Positions 1 to 6,435 of a DNA stretch of 48,717 nt are shown one piece after another. The position numbers and the translations under genes are program-made. Below the pieces are notes generated by a model, which was given only the letters and a program-made list of their open reading frames with translations, did not search any database and was not told the origin of the DNA. Source of the stretch: Methylophilaceae bacterium (lineage in GTDB: Bacteria > Pseudomonadota > Gammaproteobacteria > Burkholderiales > Methylophilaceae); NCBI GenBank assembly GCA_014378915.1, contig JACMMS010000104.1, positions 1 to 48,717 of the forward strand, read 5' to 3'. Numbering within the stretch: the stretch's first letter is position 1; each line of letters begins with the position of its first letter.

Positions 1-276
1 AGTGCTTTATTAATACCAATGGCTGGCTTTGCCGCTGATGGTGACTCAGTTTCTACCAAAGTCAGTGATTCTGTCATTACTACAAAAGTAAAAGCAGAGT
101 TTGCCAAAGATAAGCTTGTGAGCGCTACTGCACTTAAGGTAGAAACTGATAGCCATGGGATGGTAGAAATTTCAGGCACTGCTAAATCAAAAGCTGCGGC
201 AGAAAAAGCGGTATCACTCGCCAAAAACGTAAAAGGTGTTACATCAGTGAAAGATAAAATTATCATCGCTCAGTAA
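1..276 (+). CDS. BON-domain periplasmic protein, 5' end cut by window edge
   Basis: The reading frame is open from base 1, and the residues before the first in-window Met (base 19) form the end of a hydrophobic signal peptide (SALLIPMAGFAADG, likely cleavage after AFA). The true start is therefore outside the window. The rest is one BON domain of about 70 residues with the usual helix, the central VEISGTAKS strand and the final VKGVTSVKDKI strand, ending at a TAA. BON proteins (OsmY/Kbp/DolP type) sit in the periplasm or bind membranes and are often stress-induced; the exact role here is unknown. The next gene is also a small envelope protein, which suggests a stress or envelope locus. Domain assignment is firm; function is inference. 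Confidence 0.85.
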   Translation, partial: SALLIPMAGFAADGDSVSTKVSDSVITTKVKAEFAKDKLVSATALKVETDSHGMVEISGTAKSKAAAEKAVSLAKNVKGVTSVKDKIIIAQ

Positions 277-382
277 ATAAAATTTGCTCCATGAAATATT
301 GCACTATGGAAATATTGCATTTTCACGGGGCTTTCTTGCCTAACTGAATTTTTATTATAAAATTTTAACTCTAGGAGGATAC

Positions 383-556
383 ATGCTTCACTATGCATTA
401 ATATTTTTTGTGATTTCTGTTATTGCAGGGCTACTAGGTTTTAGAGGTGTTGAGTCTGGTGCTTCTAAAATTGCCAAAGTCTTTTTCTTTATATTTTTAG
501 TGTTGGCTATTCTAGTTGTGCTCGGCACCTTGCTTGGAATAAGCTTGTTTGCTTAG
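383..556 (+). CDS. DUF1328 family small membrane protein (YtjA-like)
   Basis: A 57-residue ORF beginning [20 protein letters not shown] and ending [11 protein letters not shown]. It starts at an ATG preceded by a strong Shine-Dalgarno AGGAGG at 373-378. It has two hydrophobic helices separated by a short polar turn ([12 protein letters not shown]), and the GLLGFRG segment is typical of DUF1328. Members are usually 50-60 residues long, inner-membrane, and of unknown function, often beside stress or BON/CsbD-type genes as here. A good rho-independent terminator follows at 627-665. Confidence 0.85.
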   Translation: MLHYALIFFVISVIAGLLGFRGVESGASKIAKVFFFIFLVLAILVVLGTLLGISLFA

Positions 557-626
557 ATTGCAAGTTAGATTGTAAATTGGACGAATAGCAAATATGAACT
601 GACGCTCAACTGCTATAAAACTATTT

Positions 627-665
627 AAAAGACTTAAGGTTTAACAATTCAAGTCTTTTTTATTT
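627..665 (+). terminator. rho-independent terminator after the DUF1328 gene
   Basis: A perfect 9-bp inverted repeat AAAAGACTT (627-635) / AAGTCTTTT (651-659) runs directly into a T-rich tract on the plus strand. It separates the small membrane-protein gene from the efflux operon. Confidence 0.8.
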
Positions 666-817
666 TTCATATACGAAACTGGTACTCAACGAGAATATAT
701 TTATATTATTAATATAAATATATTAGTTAATAAGAATTTACTCCATAATCATAGCAAAAAATCTTAGTAATTCCATAGGTTTGGCATACTTTTTATCTAA
801 AAATTTTATTAACTGCA

Positions 818-845
818 TTGACAATTACTGCACATGCAGTAATAT
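818..845 (+). promoter_or_regulatory. marR promoter with embedded 20-bp palindromic operator
   Basis: A consensus -35 TTGACA is at 818-823 and a weaker -10-like TAATAT at 840-845, 16 bp apart. The spacer coincides with a perfect inverted repeat, ATTACTGCA (824-832), CA, TGCAGTAAT (835-843), which overlaps the -10. MarR dimers typically bind palindromes of this size, so this is very likely the regulator's own operator and the control point of the efflux operon. The expected transcription start falls at or within a few bases of the marR ATG (852). Confidence 0.7.
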
Positions 846-851
846 GCCAAC

Positions 852-1364
852 ATGATCAATGAGAAACCACCAAAACTTAATTCTGATTTAAACAGATTAG
901 TTAACAACAATGAGCAAGTTAACTTTTATTCTGGCCACAACTATGTGATTGAAGAATCGATTGGCTACTTAGTTAAACAGGCCCAGCTAGCCTTACATCG
1001 CACCATAGATACCAAAATGGCAGCACTGGATTTAACAGCCATGCAGTGGGGGCCGCTCCTACTTATAGCCTATGGTAAAGCGAATACCGCTGTTGAGTTA
1101 TCAAGATGTGGTGGTGTAGAAACTAGCACGATGACACGCATGCTAGACCGCTTAGAAGGCAAAGGCCTGCTTGTACGAGAGCGCAGCGAGACTGATAGAC
1201 GTGTTATTTACTTGGAATTGACTAAAGAAGGCCAGCATTTAGCGTCAAAAGTTCCAGACTTACTGGCTGCAAGTTTAAACAAACACCTACTTGGTTTCAA
1301 TGCAGAAGAAGTAGAAACCGTTAAATTGCTATTAAGGCGTATCATTGCCAATACAGAGAGTTAG
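852..1364 (+). CDS. MarR family transcriptional regulator of the efflux operon
   Basis: 170 residues. An N-terminal extension of about 30 residues is followed by the MarR winged-helix fold: dimerisation helix (YVIEESIGYLVKQAQLALHR), then MQWGPLLLI, the recognition region VETSTMTRMLDRLEGKGLL, and the wing VRERSETDRRVIYLELTKEG. The DRR wing motif is the classic MarR signature. It heads a tight operon with an outer-membrane efflux lipoprotein (start 9-21 bp downstream) and emrAB, the arrangement of EmrR/MarR-controlled pumps, so I infer a repressor released by a small lipophilic or phenolic ligand. The ATG at 852 has no Shine-Dalgarno and lies where the mRNA should begin, so translation may be leaderless. 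The next plausible start is a GTG at the YVIEES segment, also without an RBS. Confidence 0.9.
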   Translation: MINEKPPKLNSDLNRLVNNNEQVNFYSGHNYVIEESIGYLVKQAQLALHRTIDTKMAALDLTAMQWGPLLLIAYGKANTAVELSRCGGVETSTMTRMLDRLEGKGLLVRERSETDRRVIYLELTKEGQHLASKVPDLLAASLNKHLLGFNAEEVETVKLLLRRIIANTES

Positions 1365-1373
1365 AGTTAGATT

Positions 1374-2843
1374 TTGACCAAATACATGGCCAGCCGACAA
1401 GCGCATTCTTCTAAGTATGCTAACCTAATTACTGTAACGCTAATTACACTAATAGCGCTATCTGGTTGTGCTAGCTCTAAAGGCATTACACATAATCAAG
1501 CCATACGCTCACCTGCATCTTTAGGGGCAAAAGCCAAGTTTGATACCTGGCCTACCGAGCAATGGTGGATGAACCTGCAAGACCCTACACTTAGTCACTT
1601 AATCGATTTGGCGCTAAAAGATAATCCGAATATAGTGCAAGCGGCTAAACGCCTAGATAAAGCGCAAGCTTGTGTTGGTTATGCTCAATCCGCATTATCC
1701 CCTCAGGTAACAGGTAGCGCTGATGTCATCCGTCAACGTTTGTCTGAAAATGCATTTTATCCGCCTCCGTATGGAGGTTCTTATCAAAATATTGCCAATG
1801 CATCTATCAATGCAAGTTGGGATTTAGATTTTTGGGGTAAAAATCGTGCTGAATTACGTACTGCTCTATCACAAACGGATGTTGCCAAAGCCGAAGAGTC
1901 AGCTGCTAAGCTTATGATATCAACAGCTGTAGCACAAACCTATTATCAACTTGCGCGACAAATTGAGCAGCAAAAATTGGCAGTTCAAACATTAGAGCAA
2001 CGCGACCATGAGCTTAAGCTTGTTAAAACGCGCATTGAAACTGGCTTAGATACCAATGTTGAGCTAGAGCAGGGCAAAGGCAACATTTACAGTGCAAAAG
2101 TAGATGTTGAGGCCGCAAATGAAGCGGTGAATTTAACGCGTAATGCACTGGCGGCGTTAACTATGCAAGAACCGCACGCACTAGATAAAGTACAGGCTAG
2201 CTTGCCGACCTTTACAACGCAAACTCTGCCAGATGACATACCTATTGATTTGATTAGTCGCCGCTCAGACTTGGCAGCAGCCAAAGCTGCGGTAAACAGC
2301 GCAACAGAGGATATTGGCAGCGCAAAGGCCGAGTTCTACCCTAACGTGAGTTTGTCGGCTTTTATCGGCTTATCGTCATTCGGTTTATCTAAATTTCTTT
2401 ATTTAGGAAGTACAGTCGTTGGTGCTGGCCCCGCCGTGCATTTGCCTATTTTTGATGCTGGTCGTTTGCGCGCGAATTTGAAAAGTAAACATGCAGATTT
2501 AGACATTGCGATTGCAAGTTATAACGCCGTGTTGTTGCAAGCTATCCATGATGTAGCGGACCAGATCACCTCAATTAAAGCGGTACGCAATGAAACTGCT
2601 GACCAAGAAGCAGCATTGTATGCTGCCCAATCCGCTTACCGATTAGCAACGATTCGCTATGAAGCTGGTTTAACCAATTACTTAACAGTGCTCACCGCAG
2701 AAGATGCCTTACTACGTGAGCGCAGCAAAATGATTAATTTGCAAGCACGTACTACGGAGCTTAATATCGCGTTGATTAAAAGCTTAGGCGGCGGCTTTAA
2801 TAGTCAGGAAAATGCAAATTTGGCAGAAAAGAATCCCTTTTAA
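1374..2843 (+). CDS. Outer-membrane efflux lipoprotein (NodT/OprM-type OMF)
   Basis: Outer-membrane channel subunit of a tripartite pump. The N-terminus is a lipoprotein signal with lipobox LSGC. Mature features include WPTEQWWMNLQDPTLSHLIDLALKDNP, the long coiled-coil hairpins (two TolC-type OEP repeats), and a second repeat ending in TIRYEAGLTNYLTVLTAEDALL. Length of about 485 residues is normal for the family. The start is either TTG 1374 or ATG 1386 (four residues shorter); neither has a clear Shine-Dalgarno and both leave the lipobox intact. It follows marR by 9-21 bp and precedes emrA by 80 bp, so it is co-transcribed. It supplies the outer-membrane exit duct for EmrAB, which in E. coli is provided by unlinked TolC. 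Confidence 0.92.
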   Translation: MTKYMASRQAHSSKYANLITVTLITLIALSGCASSKGITHNQAIRSPASLGAKAKFDTWPTEQWWMNLQDPTLSHLIDLALKDNPNIVQAAKRLDKAQACVGYAQSALSPQVTGSADVIRQRLSENAFYPPPYGGSYQNIANASINASWDLDFWGKNRAELRTALSQTDVAKAEESAAKLMISTAVAQTYYQLARQIEQQKLAVQTLEQRDHELKLVKTRIETGLDTNVELEQGKGNIYSAKVDVEAANEAVNLTRNALAALTMQEPHALDKVQASLPTFTTQTLPDDIPIDLISRRSDLAAAKAAVNSATEDIGSAKAEFYPNVSLSAFIGLSSFGLSKFLYLGSTVVGAGPAVHLPIFDAGRLRANLKSKHADLDIAIASYNAVLLQAIHDVADQITSIKAVRNETADQEAALYAAQSAYRLATIRYEAGLTNYLTVLTAEDALLRERSKMINLQARTTELNIALIKSLGGGFNSQENANLAEKNPF

Positions 2844-2923
2844 TTTTTAGAACTACTTAGTTACCTTAATCAAATAACTATTTAAACCATCCCTTATTTT
2901 ATCTATGCAAGGCAACCTTAATC

Positions 2924-4225
2924 ATGAGTGAGTCAAACCAAACGCTTTCCGAGCCCAACGCGCAAGCAGGGATGGCAGCGCCTAAGGAAAATGGCAAAAG
3001 AAAAGTCTTGCTCATTAGTGTGGCTATCGTTGTGCTCATTGTGGGCATTTTGTGGTTTGCTTATTGGTTTTTGGTAGCGCGTAACTACCAATCGACAGAT
3101 GACGCTTATGTAGCAGGCAATGTCATACAAATCACACCGCAAGTGAGTGGCACCGTCGTTGAAATTAACGCAGATGACACTGATTATGTCACCCAAAGAA
3201 AAATATTAGTGAGGCTAGACCCCACAGATGCTGATGTTGCATTAAAACAATCAGAAGCTGAGTTAGCTCAAACTGTACGTCAAGCACGTACCTTTTATGC
3301 AAATAATGCTATTGCCTCTGCCAGCCTCAATGAGCGTAAGGCCGACCTTGCACGCATGCAAGCAGATGCAGACAAAGCAAGACAAGATTACCAACGTCGC
3401 GACGCTGTTGTGGCTACAGGTGCCGTCTCTAAAGAAGAGTTGCAACATGCAAAAACTGCACTCAATAATGCTCTAAATACGCTATCGGCAGCGCAATCGA
3501 GTTTAGCTGGCGCGCAAGAGCAACTAGCCTCTAATCATGCACAAACTGATGGCTCATCCATCGCCACGCTGCCTGCTATAGAAGCCGCTTCAGGTCACGT
3601 TAGACAAGCTTATTTAGAGAGAGTCCGATGCGATATTATTGCGCCTGCGACAGGTCAGGTAGCTAAGCGAAGTGTCCAAATTGGTCAGCGTATACAAACT
3701 GGAGCGCCGTTGATGGCCATTGTGCCGCTGGACCAAGTTTGGGTAGATGCTAATTTCAAAGAAAGCCAATTGCGCCGAATGCGTATCGGCCAACCAGTTG
3801 AACTTTACGCTGATATTTATGGCAATAAAGTTAAGTATTCTGGCCATATTGTAGGTTTAGGTGCAGGTACTGGAGCAGCGTTTTCATTACTCCCTGCACA
3901 AAATGCAACGGGCAATTGGATTAAGATTGTGCAAAGAATTCCTGTACGTGTGGCATTAGATAATGAGCAGTTGAAAGCGCATCCTCTACGTGTTGGTTTA
4001 TCAATAGATGCAAAAGTCGATATTACCGATAGCAGCGGTAAGCTTCTAGCAGATGTATCCAGAACTTCGCCAGTATCAGCTACAGAACACATGGACGATG
4101 AGGCGGCAGCGGCGGATGAGTTAATTAGCCAAATTATAAATAAAAATAGTGGCGCAGCAGGGCGTTTTGATGCAGCCAAAGATGGCTTAATTAAAAAAAT
4201 GCCGCTAGCTAAGCTACGCTCTTAA
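2924..4225 (+). CDS. emrA: EmrA-type membrane fusion protein (HlyD family)
   Basis: 433 residues. A cytoplasmic tail of about 27 residues is followed by one inner-membrane helix (VLLISVAIVVLIVGILWFAY). Then comes the family hallmark NYQSTDDAYVAGNVIQITPQVSGTV, a long alpha-helical hairpin (about 90-200), the lipoyl half-motif APATGQVAKRSVQIGQRI, and a beta-barrel domain with VWVDANFKESQLRRMRIGQPV. This periplasmic adaptor links the EmrB antiporter to the outer-membrane channel. It lies 31 bp before emrB in the same operon. Slightly longer than E. coli EmrA (390) because of a polar C-terminal tail rich in Asp/Ala. Confidence 0.93.
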   Translation: MSESNQTLSEPNAQAGMAAPKENGKRKVLLISVAIVVLIVGILWFAYWFLVARNYQSTDDAYVAGNVIQITPQVSGTVVEINADDTDYVTQRKILVRLDPTDADVALKQSEAELAQTVRQARTFYANNAIASASLNERKADLARMQADADKARQDYQRRDAVVATGAVSKEELQHAKTALNNALNTLSAAQSSLAGAQEQLASNHAQTDGSSIATLPAIEAASGHVRQAYLERVRCDIIAPATGQVAKRSVQIGQRIQTGAPLMAIVPLDQVWVDANFKESQLRRMRIGQPVELYADIYGNKVKYSGHIVGLGAGTGAAFSLLPAQNATGNWIKIVQRIPVRVALDNEQLKAHPLRVGLSIDAKVDITDSSGKLLADVSRTSPVSATEHMDDEAAAADELISQIINKNSGAAGRFDAAKDGLIKKMPLAKLRS

Positions 4226-4256
4226 GCTTAATTAATCTAAAGAAATAGACATTTAG

Positions 4257-5879
4257 ATGACTGATATTATTAATCTAAAAGACAGCTCTGAAAAAGATAG
4301 CCCTGAAAAAGACAGCTCTAAAAAAAATAGTGCGAACTCGCCGGCACAAATAGTCCCACTAACTGGCAGCAAATTAGCATTAGGTACTATCGCTCTATCA
4401 CTTGCCACTTTCATGAACGTGCTAGATACTTCAATTGCCAATGTATCATTGCCGACTATTGCCGGGGATTTGGGTGTATCACCTAATCAAGTCACTTGGG
4501 TAATCACCTCATTTGCGGTTGCAAATGCAATTTCCATCCCGCTTACTGGCTGGCTGACAATGCGTGTAGGGGGAGTAAAGTTATTTACATGGTCTGTACT
4601 TTTATTTGTACTTGCCTCACTCATGTGTGGTTTTGCACCTTCAATAGAAACCTTGATTTTGTTCCGTGTCATTCAAGGTGCCGTTGCTGGGCCAATGATA
4701 CCTTTGTCACAATCACTACTATTATCCAGCTACCCCACTAGTAAGGCTGGCACTGCACTGGCCATGTGGTCCCTAACCACACTGATTGCGCCCATCATGG
4801 GCCCGTTGCTGGGTGGTTATATTACGGATAATATTTCTTGGCCTTGGATTTTTTATATTAACATCCCCATTGGTATTGGGGCGGCGTGGGCTACGTGGGT
4901 GATTTATCGCAAACGCGAAACGCCAATTCGTAAACTACCAGTAGACTTTGTGGGCTTAGCGCTATTAGTCACGTGGGTAGGTACCATGCAAGTCGCGCTA
5001 GATAAAGGCAAAGAGCTAGATTGGTTTGCATCGCCATTGATTACTGGCTTAAGCTTAATAGCACTGGTTGGGTTTGTTTTATTCCTAATTTGGGAGTTAA
5101 CCGACAAACATCCAGTAGTCGATTTACGCTTGTTTAAACGCCGTAATTTCACTATTGGTGTCATTACGCTCTCTTTAGGCTATGGCATATTTTTCGGCAA
5201 TGTGGTGTTATTACCACTTTGGCTGCAAGAATATATGGGCTTTACTGCCACGTGGGCTGGCCTAGTTACAGCGCCAGTAGGCATTTTAGCGATTGTATTT
5301 TCACCCATCGTTGGTAAAAACATACAGCGCGTAGACCCACGTTTATTAGCCTCTGTTGCATTTTTTGTATTTGCAATTGTGTTTTGGATGCGATCAAATT
5401 TCACCACACAAACTGATGTACAAGCTTTGCTTATACCCACGGTAATACAAGGCATTGCGATGGCATTTTTCTTTATTCCACTGGTGAGTTTAACGCTTTC
5501 AGGCTTACGCCCAGACCAAATTCCAGCGGCTTCGGGTTTATCTAACTTTGTGCGTATTACCGCAGGTGCGTTTGGCACATCTATCGCCACGACCGTGTGG
5601 GATAACCGTGCGACATTTCATCATTCACAGCTCATAGAGCATATTTCAGTTTACAACGACCAAGCCACTGATGCACTCAATAAAATGACGCAAGCAGGGT
5701 TAACTATGGAGCAAGCAAAAACACAGATTAACATGATGATTAATCAACAAGCTTTCACCTTCTCTGCCGATGATATATTTTATGTATCCTCCATTATCTG
5801 CATAGGCTTAATTGGGATAGTCTGGTTAGCAAGACCAGCTAAAGTGGCCGCAAGTGCTGGTTCATCAGCGGCGCAATAA
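4257..5879 (+). CDS. emrB: EmrB/QacA-type MFS drug:H+ antiporter (DHA2, 14 TM)
   Basis: 540 residues, DHA2 family. After a 35-residue hydrophilic tail, the hydrophobic helices start with TIALSLATFMNVLDTSIANVSLPTIAGDLG, the motif D1 region of EmrB-like pumps, followed by the conserved VTWVITSFAVANAISIPLTGWL and the motif-A-like LTMRVGGVKLF. Fourteen hydrophobic segments can be drawn. It acts in the inner membrane and exports hydrophobic compounds with EmrA and the outer-membrane lipoprotein encoded upstream. The cytoplasmic tail is odd: it consists of a 15-nt tandem repeat at 4281-4325 coding DSSEK, DSPEK, DSSKK. The substrate cannot be read from sequence. Confidence 0.93.
   Translation: MTDIINLKDSSEKDSPEKDSSKKNSANSPAQIVPLTGSKLALGTIALSLATFMNVLDTSIANVSLPTIAGDLGVSPNQVTWVITSFAVANAISIPLTGWLTMRVGGVKLFTWSVLLFVLASLMCGFAPSIETLILFRVIQGAVAGPMIPLSQSLLLSSYPTSKAGTALAMWSLTTLIAPIMGPLLGGYITDNISWPWIFYINIPIGIGAAWATWVIYRKRETPIRKLPVDFVGLALLVTWVGTMQVALDKGKELDWFASPLITGLSLIALVGFVLFLIWELTDKHPVVDLRLFKRRNFTIGVITLSLGYGIFFGNVVLLPLWLQEYMGFTATWAGLVTAPVGILAIVFSPIVGKNIQRVDPRLLASVAFFVFAIVFWMRSNFTTQTDVQALLIPTVIQGIAMAFFFIPLVSLTLSGLRPDQIPAASGLSNFVRITAGAFGTSIATTVWDNRATFHHSQLIEHISVYNDQATDALNKMTQAGLTMEQAKTQINMMINQQAFTFSADDIFYVSSIICIGLIGIVWLARPAKVAASAGSSAAQ
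4281..4325 (+). repeat. 15-nt tandem repeat (3 copies) in the emrB N-tail
   Basis: GACAGCTCTGAAAAA, GATAGCCCTGAAAAA and GACAGCTCTAAAAAA occur head to tail, in frame, and encode DSSEK-DSPEK-DSSKK. A partial fourth unit (AATAGT) follows. Confidence 0.85.
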
Positions 5880-5895
5880 TCCGCCTTACAAATTT

Positions 5896-5974
5896 GTACG
5901 TGGGGTTTAAACCCCACGGGTTAGTGTTAAGTTGAATGAGTGGTACGCGTGGGTTCTTTAACTCACAGGACTAG
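5896..5974. repeat. Pair of related palindromes downstream of emrB
   Basis: The first copy contains a perfect 20-bp palindrome at 5899-5918 (CGTGGGGTTT/AAACCCCACG). A diverged second copy at 5943-5974 has the same layout: GTACG, GTGGGTT, then AACTCAC and GGACTAG, against GTACG, GGGGTT, AACCCCAC and GGGTTAG. No T-tract follows either one, so neither is a canonical terminator. They look like a small repeated palindromic element. Confidence 0.6.
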
Positions 5975-6181
5975 GATAAACTAACGTATTGGTTTTTAGC
6001 CTTCGCTTTAACCAACTTCCTTGTTATATCTTGACCGAGTTTTAATTCAAACCCTGTATTTTCATCTCAGGTTCAACGGTTGTAAATAAATGTAAATATA
6101 TTTTTACAATTCACTTACACTTAATCACAAATAAGCTTATAATTTTTTTAGTTTGAAAATAAGCTTGTGTAAATAACAGGC

Positions 6182-6217
6182 AAAAAAAAGCCCCGACTAA
6201 GGGGATTAAATCGGGGC
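6182..6217 (-). terminator. Strong minus-strand rho-independent terminator
   Basis: A 7-bp G/C-rich stem GCCCCGA/TCGGGGC (6190-6196 and 6211-6217) is followed on the minus strand by TTTTTTTT (6189-6182). No minus-strand protein gene lies just upstream of it, which supports the small-RNA call. Confidence 0.75.
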
Positions 6218-6290
6218 AAAAAGGTGCCTCTGTGACAAGGCTTCCGCTCAGGGAGGAAAGAAGCGGAAAGATAGCTCTTAACTATCTATC
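6182..6290 (-). ncRNA. Candidate minus-strand small RNA with C-rich anti-SD loop
   Basis: Read on the minus strand, four hairpins follow one another: AGATAG/CTATCT (6287-6269); a 7-bp stem TTCCGCT/AGCGGAA (6268-6242) with a 13-nt loop containing CUUUCCUCCC; GCCT/AGGC (6241-6226); and GCCCCGA/TCGGGGC (6217-6190) followed by eight T residues. No ORF ends near this terminator on the minus strand, so it probably serves a noncoding transcript of about 100-110 nt. The exposed CCUCCC loop is complementary to Shine-Dalgarno sequences, like the loops of known anti-SD trans-acting sRNAs. An upstream promoter is unclear; GGAAC at 6322-6318 with TCATAA around 6298-6293 would fit an ECF-type promoter. Not matched to a named family. 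Confidence 0.5.
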
Positions 6291-6435
6291 AATTATGAGT
6301 ATTCACTCAATCTTTTAGTTCCAAAAGATTTCATCCAGCTATTTCATTTAATTGCCAATACTAAGATTTATTGATTTATTCCCATTTAAGTTTCATTAGC
6401 ATCTGGATTGATCGCCATCTGTAAGCCATGAGATA

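Larger units (their letters stand above)
5880..6435. other. 556-bp gap between emrB and uvrD
   Basis: No convincing protein gene. It holds two related palindromes (5896-5974), an A/T-rich stretch (about 6080-6180) with a plus-strand promoter-like pair (TTACAC 6115-6120, TATAAT 6138-6143, 17 bp apart), a strong minus-strand terminator (6182-6217) and a set of hairpins suggesting a minus-strand small RNA. The uvrD start has only weak ribosome-binding sequence. Confidence 0.6.

Noticed and set aside
6182-6217. Terminator for emrB or leader of uvrD
   Set aside because: The T-tract lies on the minus strand; on the plus strand it is followed by A residues, so it does not terminate plus-strand genes.
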